Program-made: the position numbers and the translations under genes
Shown: positions 15,569-23,370 of the stretch, in pieces
Position numbering within the stretch: the first letter of the stretch is position 1
Layout of the letters: every line of letters starts with the position of its first letter
Assembly: GCA_013822345.1 (NCBI GenBank)
Contig: PNKH01000048.1
Coordinates: 1-53,721 of the forward strand
Direction of reading: 5' to 3'
From: Isosphaera sp.
Lineage (GTDB): Bacteria > Planctomycetota > Planctomycetia > Gemmatales > Gemmataceae
DNA length: 53,721 bases
The notes under the pieces: model-generated
The model's input: the letters and a program-made list of their open reading frames with translations, nothing else
Told to the model about the DNA's origin: nothing
The model's database searches: none

Positions 15569-16660
15569 GTGTCCCACCCTCCCCCCCGCCGGCGTGCGTT
15601 CACGCTCATCGAACTGCTCGTGGTCGTCGCCATCATCGCCGTGCTCGTCGGCCTGCTGCTCCCGGCCGTCCAGAAGACCCGGGAGGCGGCCGCCCGGGCC
15701 AAGTGCCAGAACAACCTCCACCAGCTCGGCGTCGCCCTGCACCACTACCACGACGCGAACGGGTTCCTGGTCTTCAGCCGCGGCCCGACCCAGCCCCGGC
15801 AGGCGAGCGGGGCGGCCCACCGCCGCAACTCCGACCCGCGCGGGAACGAGGACACGATCAGCGGGCTGGTGTACCTCCTCCCGTACCTCGAGCAGGGGCC
15901 CCTGTTCGACCAGATCAGCGGCGGCACCTTCATGGACGGGACGGTCCCGATCCTGCCGTTCGGCATGCCCCGGGACTTCGCCCAGCAGTACCCGCCGTGG
16001 CAGGCCCGGGTCCCGCTGTTCGAGTGCCCGTCGTCCCCGCGGAGCCCGGAGTACCCGGACCGCCGGCCGTACAACGGGCGGCGGAACTACGTCCTGAGCT
16101 TCGGCGACCGGATCCAGAACAACCACACCTCGACCGCCCACCGCGGGGCGTTCGGGTTCAACTCCCGGACCCGCATCACCGACATCACCGACGGCACGAG
16201 CAACACCGTCCTGATGAGCGAGCAGGGCGGGAACGCCGACGCCGCCGACTTCCACGGGCTGGCGGCGAACAACCGGAGCGGGATGAACACCAACCCGAGC
16301 AGCTGCCTGGCCACGGTGACGAGCGGCCGGTACACGGTGCCGGTCATGTCGGCCCGGCCGATGACCTCGCTGTGGCACAGCGGGCTGGCGTCCCACGTCG
16401 GGTTCAACACCGTGCTCCCGCCGAACAGCCCGAACTGCATCAACGAGAACTGGGGCGACGGGTGGGGGCTGATGAGCGCCACCAGCTACCACGCCGGCGG
16501 GGTGAACGTGCTGCTCGGGGACGGGAGCGCCCGGTTCGTCCCGAACGGGATCGATGTCGGGAACTCGTCCGCCCCCGAGCCGGCGACCGGGCCGAGCCCG
16601 TACGGCGTCTGGGGCGCCCTGGGCACCCGCGCCGGCGGGGAGACGGTCGGCAGCTATTGA
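15569..16660 (+). CDS. DUF1559 pseudopilin-like protein
   Basis: A 363-residue DUF1559 protein. The N-terminus [29 protein letters not shown] (quoted in parts: [22 protein letters not shown]) is a type IV pilin-like signal: processing would occur before Phe, leaving a membrane helix. The exported domain has the family features KCQNNLHQLGVALHHYHD and, near the C-terminus, NVLLGDGSARFVPNGID. Such proteins are thought to be part of, or attached to, the planctomycete cell envelope; their exact role is unknown. The start is a GTG with GGAG upstream. A small lipoprotein gene follows on the same strand, a pairing also seen in reverse order at 21732-23240. Confidence 0.88.
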   Translation: MSHPPPRRRAFTLIELLVVVAIIAVLVGLLLPAVQKTREAAARAKCQNNLHQLGVALHHYHDANGFLVFSRGPTQPRQASGAAHRRNSDPRGNEDTISGLVYLLPYLEQGPLFDQISGGTFMDGTVPILPFGMPRDFAQQYPPWQARVPLFECPSSPRSPEYPDRRPYNGRRNYVLSFGDRIQNNHTSTAHRGAFGFNSRTRITDITDGTSNTVLMSEQGGNADAADFHGLAANNRSGMNTNPSSCLATVTSGRYTVPVMSARPMTSLWHSGLASHVGFNTVLPPNSPNCINENWGDGWGLMSATSYHAGGVNVLLGDGSARFVPNGIDVGNSSAPEPATGPSPYGVWGALGTRAGGETVGSY

Positions 16661-16773
16661 GAGGCCGTTCCGGAAGGGGTGGGAGGGCGAGGCTCCTGCC
16701 GAGCCGGGGCCCCGGCTCGGCAGGAGCCTCGCCCTCCCACCCCACCCCCTTCCGCCCTTCCGGAACGGCCTCT
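16660..16773. repeat. Nested inverted repeat: 14-bp outer and 32-bp inner arms
   Basis: The inner palindrome has 32-bp arms, 16678-16709 and 16710-16741, with no loop. An outer pair AGAGGCCGTTCCGG at 16660-16673 and its complement at 16760-16773 surrounds it. The outer left arm begins on the last base of the DUF1559 stop codon. It looks like one element placed inside another. Confidence 0.88.
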
Positions 16774-16824
16774 GACGCCGTGAGCTACGGTTCCGTACCG
16801 CCCGTTCCCCGCGGAGACCCGCCC

Positions 16825-17301
16825 GTGACCGCTCTCGCCCGCCTGTCCGTGCTCCTGACCGCCGCCGCGGGCTGCGGCGGCGGGCCGGAGTACGCCCCGG
16901 TGTCCGGCACCGTCACCCTGCGGAAGCAGCCGCTGGCCGGGGCGACGGTGGTGTTCTCCCCGGACGGGGCGGCCGGCGCCCGGCCGGCGACCGCGGTGAC
17001 CGGGGCGGACGGGACGTTCAAGTTGCAGACCAACCTGCCCGGAGGGGTGACCAAGGACGGGGCGGTGGTCGGGGCGTACAAGGTGACCGTGTCGAAGTTC
17101 GTCCCGCCGAAGGGGATGACCGAGGCGGAGTACGCGAAGAAGGTGGCGGCCCAGGACGGGACCAAGCCGCACTCCCCGGACTCCGACCTGCCGCCGCGGG
17201 TCGAGGCGGTGCCGAAGGAGTTCTCGGACCTGGCCGTCACCTCGGTGACGGTCACGGTCACCGCCGCCGGGCCGAACGAGGTGCGGATCGACATCCCCTG
17301 A
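16825..17301 (+). CDS. Small lipoprotein, carboxypeptidase-regulatory-like
   Basis: A 158-residue protein with a lipoprotein signal (TAAAGC, Cys near residue 17) followed by Gly-rich residues and a transthyretin-like beta-sandwich: VSGTVTLRKQPLAGATVVFSPD, then ADGTFKL. Planctomycete genomes commonly have such lipoproteins next to DUF1559 genes. It is likely attached to a membrane facing the periplasm, with a binding or structural role. The GTG at 16825 is chosen because it starts the signal peptide and has GGAG upstream; a GTG at 16780 is possible but adds a Pro-rich, non-signal segment. Confidence 0.8.
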   Translation: MTALARLSVLLTAAAGCGGGPEYAPVSGTVTLRKQPLAGATVVFSPDGAAGARPATAVTGADGTFKLQTNLPGGVTKDGAVVGAYKVTVSKFVPPKGMTEAEYAKKVAAQDGTKPHSPDSDLPPRVEAVPKEFSDLAVTSVTVTVTAAGPNEVRIDIP

Positions 17302-17309
17302 CCGGCCGG

Positions 17310-17846
17310 TCACCCGGGCCGGAGGGCGGCCCCGAACCGCCTCAGGAACCGCCGCCGCACCCCGCGCGACAGGTGGCGCACGTCCGCCTGGTAGAGCCCC
17401 CGCAGCCGGTCCAGGTACGGGGCGGCGACGAGCACCTCGGCCGCGGCCTCGGTCAGCCGCCCCTCCAGGGTCAGCTCGCGGAGCGGGGTGAGGGCTGCCA
17501 GGGCCGCCCCGTGGGCGACCAGCCTGTCGACTTCGAGCCGGAAGTACTCGACGAACCCGCGGCGGAACACCCACCCGCCCCACTCCCCGGGCCGGCACCC
17601 GAGCACCTCGGCGAGCGGCCGGACCCAGTCGGCGTCGTGGGCGACGAGGAGGTCGCGCTGGCGGACCTCCAGTTCACACCGGCGGCCCCGGTCGACGACC
17701 CCGCGGGCGAGTTCGAGCTGCACCCGGACGAACTCCGCCCGCGGGGCGTCGTCGTGCTCGTCGAGCCAGTCGGCGAGCGCCAGCCGGAGGGTGTCGTCGT
17801 CCGGGTCGGCGAGGAGGGCCCGGAGGAACGGGTCGTCGGGCGACAT
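17310..17846 (-). CDS. TIGR02996 domain protein
   Basis: A 178-residue protein beginning with the TIGR02996 'repeat-companion' domain (LLADPDDDTLRLALADWLDEH, here quoted as two parts LLADPDDDTLR and LALADWLDEH; then RAEFVRVQLEL). The domain is frequent in Gemmataceae and often sits before leucine-rich-type repeats. Here only a short, degenerate repeat-like part follows (LTPLRELTLEG, APYLDRLRGLY). The function is unknown. It is the last gene of a minus-strand group with the two genes upstream, with a 30-base gap. Confidence 0.8.
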   Translation of the reverse strand: MSPDDPFLRALLADPDDDTLRLALADWLDEHDDAPRAEFVRVQLELARGVVDRGRRCELEVRQRDLLVAHDADWVRPLAEVLGCRPGEWGGWVFRRGFVEYFRLEVDRLVAHGAALAALTPLRELTLEGRLTEAAAEVLVAAPYLDRLRGLYQADVRHLSRGVRRRFLRRFGAALRPG

Positions 17847-17876
17847 CGGGTCACCCCGGGCGGCGCGGCGTGGTGC

Positions 17877-19097
17877 TCATCCGACCCCCCCTGCCTCCGG
17901 CTGCCAGAACCCGGCCCACGAGTCCCCGAACAGCGGGCGGAGGCCGGCCTGCTCGCCCGGGGAGATCGGGTTGCCGCGCAGGTCGACCCGCACGCACCCC
18001 CGGCCGCGGCCCCACCCGGCCAGCCGCTCCGCCCCCCGGGCGGTGATCCGATTGTACCCGAGGTACAGGACGTGCAGCTTCGGGTGCCGACCGTCCGCCG
18101 CGGCCAGGGCGGCGGCCGCGTCGCCCGTCAACCCGTTGGCGACCAGGTACAGCACCTCGAGCTTCTCCGACAGGGCCCCGGACATCAGGGTGCGGACGCC
18201 GGCGTCGGTCACCCCGGTCGCGCTCAGGTCGAGCTCCCACAGGGTCGCCGGGAGCGGGCGGGCGGCCAGCACCGCCGCCCCGGCGTCCCCGAGCGGGTTG
18301 CCGCCCAGCCACAGCCGGCGGACCCGGTCCACCAGCCGCGACCGGAGGAGGACGCCCAGCCCGGCGGCCGTCAGGCCGTTCGCCGTCAGGTCGAGGACCG
18401 AACGGATCGGGTCCTCGTGGAGCCGGGGGAACCGGCCGGCGTCGGCGGCCGCGGCCAGGGCCGCCGCCCCGGCGTCCCCGACCCGGCCGCCGGCGAGGAG
18501 GAGGGTTTCGAGCCGCACCAGGGTCGGGTTGTCGGCCAGCGCCGCGGCCCCGCCCGGGCCGATCTCGCTCGGCCGGGACGCGTAGTGCCCAGGGTACTCC
18601 GGCCGGCCCTGACCGAGGTCGAGTTCCCGGACCGTCCGGAAGTGCGGCAGCCGGAGGACGCCGGTCGTCCGCGGGGTGAGCCGGGCGAACCGGACGTACC
18701 GGGCCGGGGTGAGGGAGAACGCCCGGGCGGCGTGGTCGGCGAACGCCCGGGCGGTCGGGAACTCGGCGTCGTCGTAGAACCCGCGGTCGTACCGGCCCGG
18801 CCAGTCCGGGTGCGGCCACTTCACCCGCGGGACGGCCCGGAGCGGGACGACCCACTCGCGCCAGTGGTCCCGGACCAACTCCTCGACCCGGTCGTACAGC
18901 CCGGACCAGCGCGGGCCGGCGGATGTCCCGATCGTGGCCTGCATCTCGACCATCGACCGGATGAACTCGGCCCGGGCCGGCCGGTCGTGCTCGTCCAGCC
19001 AGTCGGCGTAGGCGAGCCGCGGGGTGTCCTCGTCCGGGTCGGCGCACACCGCGGCCAGCAGCGCCGCCTCCTCCGCCGGCAGCGGCGCGGCGCTCAC
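17877..19097 (-). CDS. TIGR02996 domain plus leucine-rich repeats
   Basis: A 406-residue protein with an N-terminal TIGR02996 domain (AAVCADPDEDTPRLAYADWL, RAEFIRSMVEMQ) and several ribonuclease-inhibitor-type leucine-rich repeats: VRELDLGQG, LETLLLAGGRVGDAGAAAL, VRRLWLGGNPLGDAGAAVL, LWELDLSATGVTDAGVRTL, LEVLYLVANGL, LHVLYLGYNRI and VRVDLRGNPIS. This is a protein-binding scaffold; the target is unknown. Its GTG start overlaps the stop of the upstream nuclease gene (GTGA), so the two are translationally coupled. Confidence 0.85.
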   Translation of the reverse strand: MSAAPLPAEEAALLAAVCADPDEDTPRLAYADWLDEHDRPARAEFIRSMVEMQATIGTSAGPRWSGLYDRVEELVRDHWREWVVPLRAVPRVKWPHPDWPGRYDRGFYDDAEFPTARAFADHAARAFSLTPARYVRFARLTPRTTGVLRLPHFRTVRELDLGQGRPEYPGHYASRPSEIGPGGAAALADNPTLVRLETLLLAGGRVGDAGAAALAAAADAGRFPRLHEDPIRSVLDLTANGLTAAGLGVLLRSRLVDRVRRLWLGGNPLGDAGAAVLAARPLPATLWELDLSATGVTDAGVRTLMSGALSEKLEVLYLVANGLTGDAAAALAAADGRHPKLHVLYLGYNRITARGAERLAGWGRGRGCVRVDLRGNPISPGEQAGLRPLFGDSWAGFWQPEAGGVG

Positions 19098-20527
19098 CCG
19101 AGCACCACCCGGTCCCCCGGGGCCGGGACGGCCACGTCCGGGAAGCCCTCGCCCCGCAGCGTCGCGGCCAGCGCCTCCGCCTGCTCCCGCTCCCCGTGGA
19201 TCAGCCGCACCTTCCCCACCTTCCCGGCCACCGGCCGCAGGTACGACAGGAAGTCGTCCTTGTCCGCGTGCCCGCTGAACCCGTCCAGGTGCACCACCTC
19301 GATCCACTTGTTCCAGTCCCGGCCCTGGAACCGCACCGTCGGCTTCGGCTCCAGCAGCTTCCGCCCGACCGTCCCGGTCGCCTGGTAGCTCACCAGCACG
19401 ATCGTGCACCGCGGGTCGTCCACCAGCTGCTTCAGGTGCTGCTGGATCCGCCCGGCGTCGCACATCCCGCTCGACGCCACGATCACCGCCGGCCCCGGCC
19501 GGGTGGCCAGCAGCGCGCTGTGCTCGAACTCCCGGACGTAGGTGACCCCGTCCCCGCCGAGCAGCCCGTGCCCCTCCTTCAGAGCCTTCGCGATCTCCGG
19601 CGAAAGGATGTCCGGGTGCGCCCGGTACACCTCCGCCACCTCCGCCGCCAGCGGGCTGTCCACGTACACCGGGACCGGCGGCACCCGCCCCTCCCGCAGC
19701 CCGACCTGCAACAGGTGCACGACCAGTTGCGTCCGGCCGAGGCTGAAGGCCGGGACCAGCACCTTCCCGCCCTTCGCGATCGTCGCCCGGATCGCCGCGT
19801 ACAGCTGCTCCACCGTCTCCTCGAAGGACCGGTGCTTCCGGTTCCCGTAGGTGCTCTCGCACACCAGCACGTCGGCCGGCGGCACCTCCCCGGTCGGCTT
19901 CAGGATCGGCAGCCCGCGGCGGCCCATGTCCCCGCTGAACGTCAGCGTCCGCTCCCGGTCCGGCCCGGCCGCGGTCAGGTGGACCATCGCCGACCCGAGG
20001 ATGTGCCCGGCCTCGATGAACCGGAACCGGACCGACCGGGTCACGTCCGTCTCCCGCCCGTACGGCACCTGCACCACCTGGCGGAGGGCCCGGTCGACAT
20101 CCGGGTGGGCGTACAGCGGCTGCACCCACGGCTCGGCGTAGTTCCGGGCGATGTTCAGGTGGGCGGCGTCCTCCTCCTGGATCTTCGCGCTGTCGGCGAG
20201 CATCACCCGGAGCAGGTCGCGGGTCGGCGGGGTGCAGAAGATCGGGCCGTTGAACCCCTGCCGGACGAGCGTCGGCAGGTTCCCGCAGTGGTCGATGTGG
20301 GCGTGGCTGAGGACGACCGCGTCGACCTGGTCGGGGTGGAACGGGAAGTGCCCGTTCCGCCGCCGGGCCTCCTCCCGGCGGCCCTGGTGCAGCCCGCAGT
20401 CCAACAGAATCTTGTGGTTCCCGACCTCGACGAGGTGCATCGACCCGGTCACCCCGCCGGCCGCCCCCCAGAACGTCAGGGTCGGCTCGGGCGGGTGTTG
20501 GGCGAGGGTGGGCTCGGTGGGTTTCAT
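19094..20527 (-). CDS. Beta-CASP metallo-beta-lactamase-fold RNase
   Basis: The 477-residue protein has the metallo-beta-lactamase motif HAHIDHCG and the beta-CASP domain of CPSF-73/Ysh1-like nucleases: GTSGSM-like GVTGSMHLVE near the start, EAGHILGSAM, FSGDMGRRG, ESTYGNRKH, VPAFSLGRTQ, ASSGMCDAGRI, and the C-terminal FSGHADKDDF and IHGE. Such enzymes cut or trim RNA in the cytoplasm using two zinc ions. It lacks the extra C-terminal domain of RNase J. It is the first gene of a coupled group with a leucine-rich-repeat protein and a TIGR02996 protein, which may be partners. Confidence 0.9.
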   Translation of the reverse strand: MKPTEPTLAQHPPEPTLTFWGAAGGVTGSMHLVEVGNHKILLDCGLHQGRREEARRRNGHFPFHPDQVDAVVLSHAHIDHCGNLPTLVRQGFNGPIFCTPPTRDLLRVMLADSAKIQEEDAAHLNIARNYAEPWVQPLYAHPDVDRALRQVVQVPYGRETDVTRSVRFRFIEAGHILGSAMVHLTAAGPDRERTLTFSGDMGRRGLPILKPTGEVPPADVLVCESTYGNRKHRSFEETVEQLYAAIRATIAKGGKVLVPAFSLGRTQLVVHLLQVGLREGRVPPVPVYVDSPLAAEVAEVYRAHPDILSPEIAKALKEGHGLLGGDGVTYVREFEHSALLATRPGPAVIVASSGMCDAGRIQQHLKQLVDDPRCTIVLVSYQATGTVGRKLLEPKPTVRFQGRDWNKWIEVVHLDGFSGHADKDDFLSYLRPVAGKVGKVRLIHGEREQAEALAATLRGEGFPDVAVPAPGDRVVLG

Positions 20528-20577
20528 ACCACCATTCTAACCCGACCCGGCGGGGTCGGCGGAAGTCGGGGTTTCCG

Positions 20578-20636
20578 GTGGGCGAGGCACTCCTGCCTCG
20601 CAGCCGGGCGGTGCGAGGCAGGAGTGCCTCGCCCAC
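20578..20636. repeat. 25-bp inverted repeat, GAGGCACTCCTGCCTCGC family
   Basis: Arms at 20578-20602 and 20612-20636 are perfect complements with a nine-base loop. The sequence is the same family as 11206-11262. It lies between the stop of the hydrolase gene and the start of the nuclease gene, both on the minus strand. Confidence 0.9.
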
Positions 20637-20644
20637 GGTGCCGG

Positions 20645-21502
20645 TCACTTCCCGGTGACGAACGCCAGGAACTTTTGCCGGAGCGGGTCGGCCGGGTCGA
20701 CGAGGTTGACGACGATGCTGATGTGGTTCCGCCGCTCGCACACCACCAGGTCGCACGGGGACCCGGCCTTCCGCAGGGCGGCGTGCATGTTCCGGGCCAT
20801 CTCGTCCAGGTGCCGGTAGTCGTCGTCCGCGTAGGCGAGCAGGAACGGCGGGTGCTTGCCGTTCGCGTGGGTCAGCGGGGACGCCTTCCGGCACACCGCC
20901 TCGTCCGTCCCGAACGCCGGGTGGAACACCTTCTCGGTGTGGACGACCTGGTACACCCCGCTGATCGACACCACCCCCTTCACCGCCGCCGGGGTCAGCT
21001 TCTTCGCCCCCAGGTAGCACGGGTCGGTGGCCAGCAACGACACCAGGTGGCCGCCGGCCGAGTGCCCGCTGACGAACAGCTTGTCCCGGTCCCCGCCGTA
21101 CCGGCCGATGTTCTCGTACGTCCAGGCGAACGCCCGGGCCACGTCCTCGACGTGCCCCGGGTGCTGCACCTTCGGGCTGAGCCGGTAGTTGCAGATGACC
21201 GTCCCGACGCCGTCCCGGGCGAACGCCTCGCCGAGCCCGGCGTACAGGCTCTTGTCCCCCCACTCCCACTTCCCGCCGTGGACGAACAGCACCACCGGGA
21301 AGGCCGTCTTCCCCTTCGGGCAGTACACGTCGAGGGTGTGCCGCACCTTGTCCGCCCCGGGCCAGGGGTGGTAGGGGATGTCCCGGTGCCGCTCGAACCC
21401 CGCGGCCGGCCGCGGGGCCGGGGCGGCGTCGGCCGCCAGCCCCGGGCCGGCCAGCCCGATCAGGGCGGCCACCGCCCCGACCGACAGTTGTCCCGTGCCC
21501 AC
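20645..21502 (-). CDS. Secreted alpha/beta hydrolase
   Basis: An alpha/beta hydrolase of the esterase/lipase type with the oxyanion motif VHGGKWEWG, nucleophile GHSAGGH, the acid in YADDDYRH and the histidine in RNHISI. The proposed GTG start at 21502 gives 285 residues with an N-terminal hydrophobic stretch (SVGAVAALIGLAGPGLA) that can serve as a signal peptide, and it has GGGGAGGG at ideal spacing. The frame stays open to an ATG at 21658, which would place 52 residues before the hydrophobic stretch; I consider this less likely. It probably cleaves an ester in the periplasm. Confidence 0.82.
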   Translation of the reverse strand: MGTGQLSVGAVAALIGLAGPGLAADAAPAPRPAAGFERHRDIPYHPWPGADKVRHTLDVYCPKGKTAFPVVLFVHGGKWEWGDKSLYAGLGEAFARDGVGTVICNYRLSPKVQHPGHVEDVARAFAWTYENIGRYGGDRDKLFVSGHSAGGHLVSLLATDPCYLGAKKLTPAAVKGVVSISGVYQVVHTEKVFHPAFGTDEAVCRKASPLTHANGKHPPFLLAYADDDYRHLDEMARNMHAALRKAGSPCDLVVCERRNHISIVVNLVDPADPLRQKFLAFVTGK

Positions 21503-21697
21503 CGCTTCGCCCTCCCCGAGGATGGTGCCGAGTGCCGACCGCACCGCTGTACTACGGAGAAGCCGGTCGGCGAGAAGGCGGGCGCCGGCGTCCCCCGCCG
21601 CCAGCCCGGCCAGCAGGTCGCCGACCGCCGCCGGGTCGAATGGTCCGTCGCGTCGCATACCCGGTTGGAGGGGCCCGGCCCGCCCGGCGGTTCGCCG

Positions 21698-21725
21698 TTG
21701 CGTCCGCCCGGGGCCGGGTTACACT
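21698..21725 (+). promoter_or_regulatory. Candidate promoter for a leaderless transcript
   Basis: TTGCGT at 21698-21703 and TACACT at 21720-21725, spaced by 16 bases, lie so close to the ATG at 21732 that transcription would begin at or next to the start codon. The same two hexamers occur at 9233-9263. Confidence 0.35.
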
Positions 21726-21731
21726 CGGGGG

Positions 21732-22139
21732 ATGACCCACCCCCGCCTGACGACCGTGGCCCTCGCCGTCTCCGCCGCCCTCGCCGCCGGGTGCGGCGGG
21801 GGCGGGCCGGACCTGCCGGAGCTCCACCCGGTGAAGGGGACGGTCCGGCGCGGCGGGCAACCGGTCACGGCCGGGTCCGTCCAGTTCGCCACCGACCCGC
21901 CGAACGACCTGATGGTGACCGGGGCGGTCGGGCCGGACGGGACGTACACCCTGTCGACCGCCCGGATGACCGACAAGACGCCGGAGCGGAAGCCCGGGGC
22001 GCCGGCCGGGGTGTACCGGGTGACGTACACCCCGCCGCTCGGGGACCAGACCGCCGGCGGGGACCAGGGCCCGATCCCGGCCGGCCTGGCGACGGTGACC
22101 GCCGGGCCCAACGACATCCCCGTGGACGTGCGGAAGTAG
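21732..22139 (+). CDS. Small lipoprotein upstream of a DUF1559 gene
   Basis: A 135-residue lipoprotein: signal with the lipobox LAAGC (Cys at residue 21), a Gly-rich linker, then a beta-rich domain with VKGTVRRGGQPVTAGSVQF and GPDGTYTLS, the pattern of carboxypeptidase-regulatory-like lipoproteins. It is 102 bases upstream of a DUF1559 gene on the same strand. It resembles the lipoprotein at 16825. The function is not known. Confidence 0.82.
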   Translation: MTHPRLTTVALAVSAALAAGCGGGGPDLPELHPVKGTVRRGGQPVTAGSVQFATDPPNDLMVTGAVGPDGTYTLSTARMTDKTPERKPGAPAGVYRVTYTPPLGDQTAGGDQGPIPAGLATVTAGPNDIPVDVRK

Positions 22140-22241
22140 CCGGGCGGCGCGGTTTTCGTCTGGCGATCGGCCGCCGGGCGTGTACACTCACGTCCACTCG
22201 CGCCCGCTCCGCCGCCTTCATCTCACCGCCGGAGTCTCGCC

Positions 22242-23240
22242 ATGTGGGGTCCGTCCTCGTCCCGCCGCCGCGGGTTCACGCTGGTCGAGTTGCTGGTCGT
22301 CATCGCGATCATCGCGATCCTGATCGGGCTGCTCCTGCCGGCCGTGCAGAAGACCCGGGGGAGCGCGGCCCGCACCCAGTGCGCGAACCACGTCAAGCAG
22401 ATCGCGCTGGCCGCCCACGCCTGCCACGAGGCGGCCGGGGTGTTCCCGCCGCTCGTCGCCCCGAGTTCGGGCACCCCCCTTTCCTTCGCCCCGGGGTACA
22501 ACGGGGCGGTCGGGTTCACGGTCTTCACCTGGCTCCTCCCGTACGTCGAGCAGGGGCCACTGTACGAGGCGTCGAACCGGAACGTGAACACCGCGGTCCC
22601 GGGGTCGCCGGGGGCCGGGACCGTCTACTCGACCCCGGTCAGGGTGTACCGGTGCCCGGCCGAGCCGACCCCGGTCGGGCCGCTCGGGGACGGGATGGGG
22701 GCGACGCTGACCGGCAGCGCCCACCGGTGGGCGATCGGGAACTACGCGGCCAACTACTTCGTGTTCGGCAACCCGACCGCGGACACCGCCGTCAAGCGGC
22801 AGGAGGGGGTGAGCCGGATGCCGGCGGTGTTCCCGGACGGGGCGTCGAACACGGTCATGATCGCCGAGCGGTACGGCACCTGCGGCAGCTCCGGCGACCC
22901 GAACGCCGGGTGGGCCGGCCCCCCGGCCAACACCAGCACCCCGCCGACCTACGGCAACCTGTGGTCGGACTCGAACAGCGTCTGGCGGCCGGTGTTCTGC
23001 ATCGCCAACGTGAGCAAGTCCCCGTCGGCCGCTGGGTACCCGGCGTGCCCGATGTTCCAGGTGCAGCCGAACTGGGTGGGCGGGTGCGACTCGACCCGGC
23101 CGCAGGCCGGGCACCCGTCGGGGATGAACGTCGGGCTCGGGGACGGGAGCGTCCGGTTCCTGACCGGGAGCCTGTCGCAGACGACCTGGGAGCAGGCGTG
23201 CGACCCGCGCGACGGGGCGCCGCTCGGCGGCGACTGGTGA
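22242..23240 (+). CDS. DUF1559 pseudopilin-like protein
   Basis: The 332-residue protein starts [18 protein letters not shown], a pilin-like signal with cleavage expected before Phe, then a membrane helix and a long exported part. Family features are [18 protein letters not shown] and, near the end, [16 protein letters not shown]. There are six or more Cys in the exported part (for example YRCPAEP, GTCGSSG, FCIANV, PACPMF, GGCDST), more than in the other four copies in this window, which suggests disulfides. CGCCGGAG lies upstream of the ATG. It probably forms a unit with the lipoprotein gene before it. Confidence 0.88.
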   Translation: MWGPSSSRRRGFTLVELLVVIAIIAILIGLLLPAVQKTRGSAARTQCANHVKQIALAAHACHEAAGVFPPLVAPSSGTPLSFAPGYNGAVGFTVFTWLLPYVEQGPLYEASNRNVNTAVPGSPGAGTVYSTPVRVYRCPAEPTPVGPLGDGMGATLTGSAHRWAIGNYAANYFVFGNPTADTAVKRQEGVSRMPAVFPDGASNTVMIAERYGTCGSSGDPNAGWAGPPANTSTPPTYGNLWSDSNSVWRPVFCIANVSKSPSAAGYPACPMFQVQPNWVGGCDSTRPQAGHPSGMNVGLGDGSVRFLTGSLSQTTWEQACDPRDGAPLGGDW

Positions 23241-23250
23241 GGCAAGGGTC

Positions 23251-23367
23251 GCCGCTCGCGGCGGTCGTGTCTCAGGTTGGTGGGTGGGGCAGGCATTCCT
23301 GCCTGCCTGCCAGAGCCCGGCAGGCAGGAATGCCTGCCCCACCAAACCGAGACACGCCGCGAGCGGC
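23251..23367. repeat. Nested inverted repeat: outer GCTCGCGGC arms around a 25-bp inner pair
   Basis: The inner arms, 23283-23307 and 23319-23343 (GGTGGGGCAGGCATTCC...), are perfect. Outer arms GCCGCTCGCGGCG-GTC-GTGTCTC at 23251-23273 and the complement at 23349-23367 differ only by the three extra bases on the left. The whole element spans the gap between the convergent stops of the DUF1559 gene and yidC. Confidence 0.88.
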
Positions 23368-23370
23368 GGG

